This document shows, piece by piece, positions 1-5,839 of a DNA stretch of 12,402 bases. Location: contig JAFTHD010000182.1 of NCBI GenBank assembly GCA_017457585.1, positions 1 to 12,402 of the forward strand, in the 5' to 3' direction. Both the position numbers and the translations under genes were made by a program. The notes under the pieces are model-generated. The model did no database searches and was not told the DNA's origin. It was given only the letters and a program-made list of their open reading frames with translations. Every line of letters begins with the position of its first letter. Positions within the stretch are counted from its first letter, which is position 1. The stretch comes from Bacillota bacterium (lineage in GTDB: Bacteria > Bacillota_A > Clostridia > Peptostreptococcales > Anaerovoracaceae).

Positions 1-3000
1 GAGACGGCGGTCAAGATACTGAACCGGGATGTGGCCCACAAGTTCAGCGAGCTTCTGTCAAGGGACATAGGCCTTGACCAGAAGGTGGTATTTGAGAATC
101 AGACGGAGCGGTATTCTAAGGCAGGCAAGGCCATAGAGGAAAAGTCGAGAAAGGCAGAGGAACTCCACGCGCAGGACATGGAGGCTGCAAGAGAAGCTGC
201 AAAAGAGGCGGCGAGGGAAGGCAGGCAGGCTCAGAACGCGGCACAGGAGGGATTTGCCCCGGGTCAGGGCGGCCAGAAGCCGTTCAGAGGCAAGAGACGC
301 GACAGGTATACGCCGGTTAACGGTAATATCATTATGGGAAGTGCCATAACCGGAGAGGCAATACCGATAGGAGAAGTAACTTCCGAGAGCGGAACGGTTG
401 TAATCGAGGGAGAACTCTTCAACAAGGACTCCAGAACGACAAAATCCGACAGCAAGCTGGTGTCCCTCTACGTTACGGACAAGAGAACGAGCATATGCGT
501 GAAGGCCTTTACCGTGAACCAGAAGTGGGAGGACATCAACAGCAACTTCAAAAGCGGCGATGGAATCAGGATCAAAGGGCAGGCTCAGTGGGACAGATTC
601 GATAACTGCGTAACCATCATGGCGGATTCCATCGAGAAGATGGAAAAGAAAGAGAGAATCGATACCTATCCGGAGAAGCGAGTGGAGCTTCACGCCCACA
701 CCAAGATGAGCGCAATGGACGGCTTTAACGATGTGAAGAGGATGGTTAAGACGGCGGAGAAGTGGGGCCACAAGGCGGTTGCCATAACGGACCACGGCGT
801 TGTCCAGGCCTTCCCGGATGCGTCCCATGCCGCGAAGGATATCAAGATCTTATACGGATGCGAAGGATATCTTCTGGAAGATAAGGACCTTATCGATAAA
901 GACGGCAATATCAATTACAAGGGCAGACCGACCAATCACGTGATCATCTTTGCGAAGAACAGAACGGGACTGAAGAACCTGTATAAGCTGGTTTCTTTCT
1001 CCCACCTGAATTACTTCTATAAGAGACCGAGGATTCCGAAGTCGGTGCTCACAAAGTACAGGGAAGGACTCATTGTGGGTTCCGCCTGTGAAGCTGGAGA
1101 GATCTACAGGGCCACCATCGGCAATGCAGATGAGGCTGAGCTTGAAAGACTGGTGAACTTTTACGATTACCTGGAGATTCAGCCGCTCATCAACAACAGG
1201 TTCCTCATAAAGAACGGAATGGTAAAGGATGAAGAGGAACTGAAGCGCAACAACATGCGCATCATCCAGCTTGGAGAAAAATACGATAAACCCGTCGTTG
1301 CAACATGCGATACCCACTACTTTGACGAGGAGGAAGCCCTCTACAGGAGAATCCTCATGGCAGGTCAGGGCTTCAAGGGCGTAGAGGGTGATGAGGGCCT
1401 CTACTTCAGAACTACAAACGAAATGATGGAGGAATTCTCATATCTCGGCGAGGAAAAGGCCTACGAGGTTGTCATCAGGAACACCAATATGGTGGCAGAC
1501 TGGATAGAGCCTATGATGCCTGTACCGGATGAGAAGTGTCCGCCTCACATAGACGGAGCAGACGACGATCTGAGAAAGGCCTGCGAGGAGCGGGCAGCCC
1601 AGATGTACGGTTCCCCTTTGCCCGATAAAATCCGTGAGCGCCTGGACATAGAGCTGAACTCCATCATCGCCAACGGATACGCCGTCATGTACAGGTCGGC
1701 AGAGCTTCTCGTAAAGAAGTCCCTGAGCGACGGATATCTGGTAGGTTCAAGGGGATCCGTAGGATCGTCTTTCGCCGCCACCATGTCCGGCATTACCGAG
1801 GTAAATCCACTGGAGCCTCACTACCTGTGCCCGAATTGCAAGCACATGGAGTGGGGAGATTCCATAGAGTACGACTGCGGCGTTGACATGCCGGATAAGA
1901 TTTGCCCTGAGTGCGGCACACCGTACAGGAAGGAAGGCTTCAAGATACCGTTCCAGACCTTCCTGGGATTTAACGCGGACAAGGAGCCCGATATCGACCT
2001 GAACTTTGCAGGAGAATATCAGGGCAGGGCGCAGAAGTACGTTGAAGAGATCTTCGGACCGAAGAACGTGTTTAAGGCAGGGACCATAGGCACCATCAAG
2101 GACAAGACGGCCTTTGGATACGTTGCCAAGTACTTTGAAGAGCGGGAGATGAACGTCAACAAGTTCGAGCTTGATCGTCTGGCCTCCTGCTGCGAAGGCG
2201 TGAGAAGAACCTCCGGACAGCACCCGGGCGGTGTCATCATCGTTCCCGAGGGAAGGGAGATTTACGAGTTCTGTCCTGTGCAGCACCCGGCAAACGATGT
2301 GAAGTCGGACATTATCACCACCCACTTCGACTACCATTCCATCGATAAGAACCTTCTCAAGCTGGATATATTAGGCCACGATGCCCCGTCCATGATAAGG
2401 CAGCTACAGGATCTGACGGGAGTAGACCCGGTGGATGTTCCCATCAAGGACGACAAGGTGATGACCATATTCAACGGCACGGAAGGTCTCGACATAAAGG
2501 ATCCCGACTACATGTTCGTCCACGGCAGCTACGGCATACCGGAGTTTGGCACCAAGTTCGTCCGCCAGATGCTGGACGACATCAAGCCGACTTCCTTTGA
2601 GGAACTGGTAAGGATATCGGGACTTTCACACGGTACGGACGTATGGCTTGGCAACGCCCAGGATCTGATCAGAGCAGGGATTACCACCATGCGAGAGGCC
2701 ATCGCTACGCGAGACGACATCATGAACTACCTGAGAAAGAAGGGACTTCCTGACGGAGACGCCTTCTGGATCATGGAGCACGTGAGAAAGGGCAAGGGAC
2801 TTACGGAAGAGGAAGAGGCGCTGATGATCGAAAACGATGTTCCCGAGTGGTACATCGAGTCCTGCAAGAAGATCAAGTACATGTTCCCGAGGGCCCATGC
2901 CGTTGCATACACCATGATGTCATCGAGGATCGCCTACTACAAGGTGTACTATCCGGCAGCTTTCTACGCCGTATACTTTACGGCAAAGGTTGCCAACTTC

Positions 3001-3408
3001 GACGAAAAGGTTATGCTGGCAGGTAAGACGGCAGTAGAGGAAAGGTACAAGGAGATTCTCGCAAAGGGAAAGGACGCTTCCAAGAAGGAAGAGGACGATA
3101 TTCCGGTTCTCGAGGCTGCCATAGAGATGTACGCAAGGGGCTATGAGTTCGCGCCTGCAAGGTTCGGCATATCCGATGCCACCAAGTTTCTCACCTACGA
3201 AGGCAAGGTGCTCCTGCCATTTGTGGCAATCAGCGGCATGGGAGAGGGGGCTGCCAGATCCCTGGCAGAAGGATACGCAGACAGACCTTATGAGACCGTT
3301 GAAGAAATCAGCGACAGGGGCAAGGTAAACAAGTCTGCCATAGAGGAGATGAGGCAGCATGGAATGCTGGAGGGTCTTCCAGAGACGGCACAGATAAGTT
3401 TCTTGTAG
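1..3408 (+). CDS. polC: DNA polymerase III alpha subunit, PolC type (5' end outside window; exonuclease domain absent)
   Basis: This is the replicative DNA polymerase of low-GC Gram-positives. The frame is open from base 1, so the N-terminal region is cut off; 1135 residues are visible. Numbering from base 1, the order is a charged linker (about 20-105), an OB fold (about 120-225), a PHP domain beginning VELHAHT at 228, the GSRGSVGSS motif at 582, a four-Cys zinc site (C610, C613, C635, C638), the palm Asp pair in PDIDLNF (D664, D666), a third Asp in LDILGHD (D789), HPGG, a helix-hairpin-helix/fingers region, and a C-terminal clamp-binding motif QISFL ending at the stop. Sequence similarity to B. 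subtilis PolC is strong throughout. The odd point is that the roughly 190-residue DEDD 3'-5' exonuclease normally inserted in PHP is missing: E288 and H313 are separated by only 24 residues. All nine PHP metal ligands are present. The exonuclease could have moved to the unseen N-terminus. Confidence 0.97.
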   Translation, partial: ETAVKILNRDVAHKFSELLSRDIGLDQKVVFENQTERYSKAGKAIEEKSRKAEELHAQDMEAAREAAKEAAREGRQAQNAAQEGFAPGQGGQKPFRGKRRDRYTPVNGNIIMGSAITGEAIPIGEVTSESGTVVIEGELFNKDSRTTKSDSKLVSLYVTDKRTSICVKAFTVNQKWEDINSNFKSGDGIRIKGQAQWDRFDNCVTIMADSIEKMEKKERIDTYPEKRVELHAHTKMSAMDGFNDVKRMVKTAEKWGHKAVAITDHGVVQAFPDASHAAKDIKILYGCEGYLLEDKDLIDKDGNINYKGRPTNHVIIFAKNRTGLKNLYKLVSFSHLNYFYKRPRIPKSVLTKYREGLIVGSACEAGEIYRATIGNADEAELERLVNFYDYLEIQPLINNRFLIKNGMVKDEEELKRNNMRIIQLGEKYDKPVVATCDTHYFDEEEALYRRILMAGQGFKGVEGDEGLYFRTTNEMMEEFSYLGEEKAYEVVIRNTNMVADWIEPMMPVPDEKCPPHIDGADDDLRKACEERAAQMYGSPLPDKIRERLDIELNSIIANGYAVMYRSAELLVKKSLSDGYLVGSRGSVGSSFAATMSGITEVNPLEPHYLCPNCKHMEWGDSIEYDCGVDMPDKICPECGTPYRKEGFKIPFQTFLGFNADKEPDIDLNFAGEYQGRAQKYVEEIFGPKNVFKAGTIGTIKDKTAFGYVAKYFEEREMNVNKFELDRLASCCEGVRRTSGQHPGGVIIVPEGREIYEFCPVQHPANDVKSDIITTHFDYHSIDKNLLKLDILGHDAPSMIRQLQDLTGVDPVDVPIKDDKVMTIFNGTEGLDIKDPDYMFVHGSYGIPEFGTKFVRQMLDDIKPTSFEELVRISGLSHGTDVWLGNAQDLIRAGITTMREAIATRDDIMNYLRKKGLPDGDAFWIMEHVRKGKGLTEEEEALMIENDVPEWYIESCKKIKYMFPRAHAVAYTMMSSRIAYYKVYYPAAFYAVYFTAKVANFDEKVMLAGKTAVEERYKEILAKGKDASKKEEDDIPVLEAAIEMYARGYEFAPARFGISDATKFLTYEGKVLLPFVAISGMGEGAARSLAEGYADRPYETVEEISDRGKVNKSAIEEMRQHGMLEGLPETAQISFL

Positions 3409-3415
3409 AAAACCC

Positions 3416-3444
3416 TTGCAATTACTTGCTTTGCGTGTTATTAT
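3416..3444 (+). promoter_or_regulatory. Putative sigma-A promoter of the rimP-nusA-infB operon
   Basis: TTGCAA (3416-3421, four of six matches to the -35 consensus) is followed after exactly 17 bases by TATTAT (3439-3444, five of six matches to the -10). A TGn extended -10 (3436-3438) lies directly upstream. It begins eight bases after the polC stop. Transcription would start near 3451, giving a leader of about 108 bases before rimP. The match is by eye only; no transcript data are available. Confidence 0.6.
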
Positions 3445-3473
3445 CATTACGTTAAAAGAATAATTTCTTTGAC

Positions 3474-3504
3474 AAGACTGGGTTCATCCCAGTCTTTCAT
3501 TATT
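3474..3504 (+). terminator. Weak intrinsic terminator or leader attenuator upstream of rimP
   Basis: AAGACTGGG (3474-3482) pairs perfectly with CCCAGTCTT (3488-3496) across a five-base loop. The stem is nine base pairs. The following U-tract is poor and interrupted (TTTCATTATT). It lies downstream of the putative promoter at 3416-3444, so it would sit in the 5' leader of the rimP-nusA transcript as well as ending polC transcripts. Weak hairpins with interrupted U-tracts are the class known to depend on NusA in B. subtilis, where nusA limits its own operon by termination in the leader. That role here is inferred. Confidence 0.65.
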
Positions 3505-3509
3505 GATTA

Positions 3510-3528
3510 GCCAAATTCAGAGTTTGGC
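3510..3528 (+). other. Small leader hairpin between attenuator and rimP
   Basis: GCCAAA (3510-3515) pairs with TTTGGC (3523-3528) across a seven-base loop. An additional A/U-rich hairpin (AAAGAA 3455-3460 with TTCTTT 3465-3470) precedes the attenuator. Together they make the leader fairly structured. I found no clear alternative pairing that would disrupt the 3474-3496 stem, so no antiterminator is proposed. Short stems like these can occur by chance. Confidence 0.3.
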
Positions 3529-3558
3529 AGAGGATATTTTGAATGGAAAGGAGTCCGG

Positions 3559-4032
3559 ATGGCGAAGAAAAAAATTACGGAGATTGCAGAGGAACTTTTG
3601 CAGGACTTTCTCGCAGAGGAAGGCTATGAACTCTACAATTCCGAGTTCATCAAGGAAGGCAAGGATTGGTTTCTCAGAATCTACATCGATAAGCCTGAGG
3701 AAGAGGGCTACATCGGTACTGAGGACTGTGAGAAGGTCAGCCGCTTTTTGAGCGACAAGCTGGATGAGGCTGATCCCGTCGATAAGGAATACTACCTTGA
3801 GGTATCTTCGCCGGGAATGGACAGAGTGCTGGTAAAGCCTGAATACTACGTCAGATATACAGGAAAGGAAGTGGAGGTCAAACTCTACAAGGGCAAAGAC
3901 GGCACGAAGAATATCAAGGGAACGCTGATGGCGGCAGAAGGAGATGATGTAACGATCACCGATGAGGCCGGCAAGGTGTGGTCCCTGAAGATGGAGGAAA
4001 TCGCCAGGACGAGACTGGCCGTTGTATTTTAG
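3559..4032 (+). CDS. rimP: Ribosome maturation factor RimP
   Basis: RimP (YlxS) assists assembly of the 30S ribosomal subunit in the cytoplasm. The protein is 157 residues, the usual size for the family. The signature YLEVSSPGMDR lies at residues 79-89, followed by a C-terminal SH3-like beta domain (about 90-157) ending in the typical ARTRLAVVF. The ATG at 3559 is supported by AAAGGAG at 3547-3553. It is the first gene of the operon, directly before nusA, an arrangement conserved across bacteria. The gap to the nusA start is 14 bases and contains the nusA ribosome binding site. Nothing unusual is seen. Confidence 0.96.
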   Translation: MAKKKITEIAEELLQDFLAEEGYELYNSEFIKEGKDWFLRIYIDKPEEEGYIGTEDCEKVSRFLSDKLDEADPVDKEYYLEVSSPGMDRVLVKPEYYVRYTGKEVEVKLYKGKDGTKNIKGTLMAAEGDDVTITDEAGKVWSLKMEEIARTRLAVVF

Positions 4033-4033
4033 C

Positions 4034-4040
4034 AGGAGGA
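4034..4040 (+). promoter_or_regulatory. Ribosome binding site fixing the nusA start
   Basis: AGGAGGA lies six bases before the ATG at 4047. An earlier in-frame ATG at 3978 is inside rimP, has no such site and would add 23 residues unlike any NusA N-terminus. The start at 4047 gives the expected NusA beginning. Confidence 0.85.
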
Positions 4041-4046
4041 ACGAAA

Positions 4047-5270
4047 ATGAGTAACGGGAATGACTTTATGAATGCTGTTTACGATCTTGTTGCGGAGAAG
4101 AACATCCCTAAGGAAGTTCTCATCGATGCAATCGAGTCGGCGCTTGTGTCAGCATACAAGAAGAATTACGGAACGTCACAGAACGTGCGCGTCACAATCG
4201 ACAGGGATACAGGTGATGTGGATGTTCTCATGAGAAGGGATGTTGTAGAGGAAGTTGAAGACGAATTCACCGAGATTTCCATCGAAGAGGCGCTGGAGAT
4301 AGACGAGCGATACCAGGTGGGAGACGTGGTTGAATATCAGGTTACACCGAGAGACTTCGGAAGAATCGCCGCCCAGACTGCCAAGCAGGTGGTGGTGCAG
4401 AGGATCAGGGAAGCCGAGAGAAACATGGTCTACGATACCTACGTTGACAGACAGGGGGAGCTTATCACCGGTGTAGTCCAGAGAATAAGCAATGAGACCA
4501 TTTTCGTGAGCATCGGAAATACCGAAGGAATCCTGGTGCCGGGAGAGAGGATCAGAGGCGAAAGATACAGGGTCAACGACAGGATCAAGGCCTACATCAT
4601 GGATGTCAGGAAGAGCACGAAGGGTCCGCAGATATTCCTTTCCAGGACCCACCCGGGATTCGTCGAAAGACTCTTTGAACTGGAAGTTCCTGAAATCGAG
4701 GACGGTATCGTTGAGATCAAGAGCATCGCAAGAGAGGCAGGCTCAAGGACGAAGATCGCCGTCTACACTGAGGACGAGAACGTGGATCCTGTGGGAGCAT
4801 GCGTAGGAACCGGCGGCTCCAGGGTAAGAAACATCGTGGATGAGCTTTACGGGGAGAAGATCGACATCACAACATGGGATGAAGACCCGAAGATCCTCAT
4901 AAGCAACGTGCTCAGCCCTGCAAAGGTTGAGGAGGTAATGACCGACGAAGAAGAGAAATCCGCAACGGTTGTCGTTCCAGACTACCAGCTTTCACTGGCA
5001 ATCGGCAAGGAAGGACAGAACGTCAGACTTGCGGCCAAGCTTTGCGGATGGAAGATAGACATCAAGAGCCATACTCAGTACTTCGGAGATGAGGAGTACG
5101 ATGAATATGACGACGACTACGAAGAATACGACGAGTACGACGACTACGAAGAAGAACTTGAAGAAATCGACGAGATAGAAGAAGAGGAAGTCGAAGAAAT
5201 CGAGGAATACGCTGAAGAGGACGTAGAAGAAGTACCGGAAGAGGAAGAGGCTGATCAAGTTGAAGAATAG
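4047..5270 (+). CDS. nusA: Transcription termination/antitermination factor NusA with long acidic tail
   Basis: NusA binds RNA polymerase and nascent RNA and controls pausing, intrinsic termination and coupling to translation. The protein is 407 residues. Visible parts are the polymerase-binding N-terminal domain (about 1-130), an S1 domain (about 136-200), KH1 with GTGGSR (near 254-259), and KH2 with the GKEGQNVRLAAKL motif (about 325-340). The core ends near residue 347, matching the roughly 345-370-residue Firmicutes proteins. Residues 348-407 form an extra tail with 41 Asp/Glu of 60, no basic residue and regularly spaced Tyr. Proteobacterial NusA has C-terminal acidic repeats, but these are folded domains and look different. 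The gene overlaps rnpM by 11 bases. The leader hairpin upstream of rimP suggests autoregulation. Confidence 0.97.
   Translation: MSNGNDFMNAVYDLVAEKNIPKEVLIDAIESALVSAYKKNYGTSQNVRVTIDRDTGDVDVLMRRDVVEEVEDEFTEISIEEALEIDERYQVGDVVEYQVTPRDFGRIAAQTAKQVVVQRIREAERNMVYDTYVDRQGELITGVVQRISNETIFVSIGNTEGILVPGERIRGERYRVNDRIKAYIMDVRKSTKGPQIFLSRTHPGFVERLFELEVPEIEDGIVEIKSIAREAGSRTKIAVYTEDENVDPVGACVGTGGSRVRNIVDELYGEKIDITTWDEDPKILISNVLSPAKVEEVMTDEEEKSATVVVPDYQLSLAIGKEGQNVRLAAKLCGWKIDIKSHTQYFGDEEYDEYDDDYEEYDEYDDYEEELEEIDEIEEEEVEEIEEYAEEDVEEVPEEEEADQVEE
5111..5153 (+). repeat. Short direct repeats inside the NusA acidic tail
   Basis: The 16-base string CGACGACTACGAAGAA occurs at 5111-5126 and again at 5138-5153, an offset of 27 bases or nine codons, so the frame is kept (DDYEE in both copies). 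An 11-base string, GAAGAAATCGA, also recurs at 5160-5170 and 5193-5203. This pattern suggests the tail grew by in-frame duplication or slippage. Confidence 0.7.
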
Positions 5271-5568
5271 GAAGATCCCAATGAGACGATGCATCGGATG
5301 CATGGAATCTAAACCAAAGAACCAACTTATAAGAGTAGCCTGCTATGAGAACGAAATAACGGTAGACCCCACCGGCAAGGCGAAGGGCAGAGGCGTTTAC
5401 CTCTGCGCAGATGAGAAGTGCCTCAATCTTGCGAGAAAGAAAAGGGCAATGCAGAGAAACTTCGGGATAGAGATTTCCGAAGAGGAGCTGGACAGGATCT
5501 ATCAGGAGCTGATGGAGCATGAAGAACAAAGTAATCAGTTATCTGGGGTTAGCCAGGAGAGCAGGTAA
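5260..5568 (+). CDS. rnpM: RNase P modulator RnpM (YlxR family)
   Basis: YlxR-family proteins are small basic RNA-binding proteins encoded between nusA and infB. The B. subtilis member was recently identified as a modulator of RNase P. The start is a TTG at 5260, overlapping nusA by 11 bases, because the family-conserved RKIPMRRC segment begins just after it. An ATG at 5281 has a better ribosome binding site (AGGAAG at 5269-5274) but would cut off that segment, so the start is uncertain. Visible motifs are C11-x2-C14, DPTGK at 36-40, GRG at 43-45 and C49-x4-C54, the last making a possible four-Cys metal site with the first pair. The length is 102 residues. The last 16 or so residues overlap the ylxQ coding region and may be non-conserved. 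Confidence 0.92.
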   Translation: MKNRKIPMRRCIGCMESKPKNQLIRVACYENEITVDPTGKAKGRGVYLCADEKCLNLARKKRAMQRNFGIEISEEELDRIYQELMEHEEQSNQLSGVSQESR

Positions 5569-5827
5569 GCTGGTAAGCGGCGTCAATACCTGCACGGTAA
5601 ACATGGCGAAGGGCAGGGTAAAGCTAATGATACTTGCAGAAGACATCTCAGACAACAGCAGAAATAAAATTATGAAAGAAATCAGGAGATACAACGTCCC
5701 GTATGTTTCGTGGGGTACCATAGACGAAATGTCACATGCCGTAGGCAGTGAGGGACGAAGCGTATTTGCCATATGCGACAAAGGTTTCGCGGACGTTATT
5801 TTGAAGGAAACTGAAACGAGGTCGTAA
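5519..5827 (+). CDS. ylxQ: L7Ae/L30e-family RNA-binding protein YlxQ
   Basis: YlxQ is a small L7Ae-like protein, a family that binds kink-turn RNA; its cellular role is not well defined. The protein is 102 residues, normal for the family. LGLARRAGKLVSG at residues 9-21 is the typical N-terminal block, followed by KLMILAEDIS, which aligns with the central strand-helix of L7Ae folds. The family block starts close to the ATG, so the start at 5519 is well supported, although it lies 50 bases inside rnpM. AGGAG at 5504-5508 can serve as its ribosome binding site. The stop codon is embedded in the strong ribosome binding site of infB, suggesting coupled translation. Confidence 0.93.
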   Translation: MKNKVISYLGLARRAGKLVSGVNTCTVNMAKGRVKLMILAEDISDNSRNKIMKEIRRYNVPYVSWGTIDEMSHAVGSEGRSVFAICDKGFADVILKETETRS

Positions 5828-5833
5828 GGAGGT
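5825..5833 (+). promoter_or_regulatory. Near-perfect ribosome binding site of infB
   Basis: TAAGGAGGT lies six bases before the ATG at 5840 and contains the TAA stop of ylxQ. This is nearly full complementarity to the 16S rRNA 3' end, the strongest such site I see in the operon. Confidence 0.85.
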
Positions 5834-5839
5834 AGTTGA

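Noticed and set aside
58..828. Minus-strand open frame of 256 residues opposite polC
   Set aside because: It overlaps strongly conserved PolC coding sequence and its product matches no family I recognise; it is a shadow frame.
3469..3504. TTGACA at 3469-3474 as a -35 box
   Set aside because: The only -10-like string (ATTATT at 3499) is 24 bases away and the interval is occupied by the terminator stem; the 3416-3444 promoter has correct spacing.
3503..3751. Plus-strand open frame of 82 codons overlapping the rimP start
   Set aside because: It is out of frame with rimP, has no good ribosome binding site and encodes an Arg/Ser-rich string; rimP in the other frame is clearly real.
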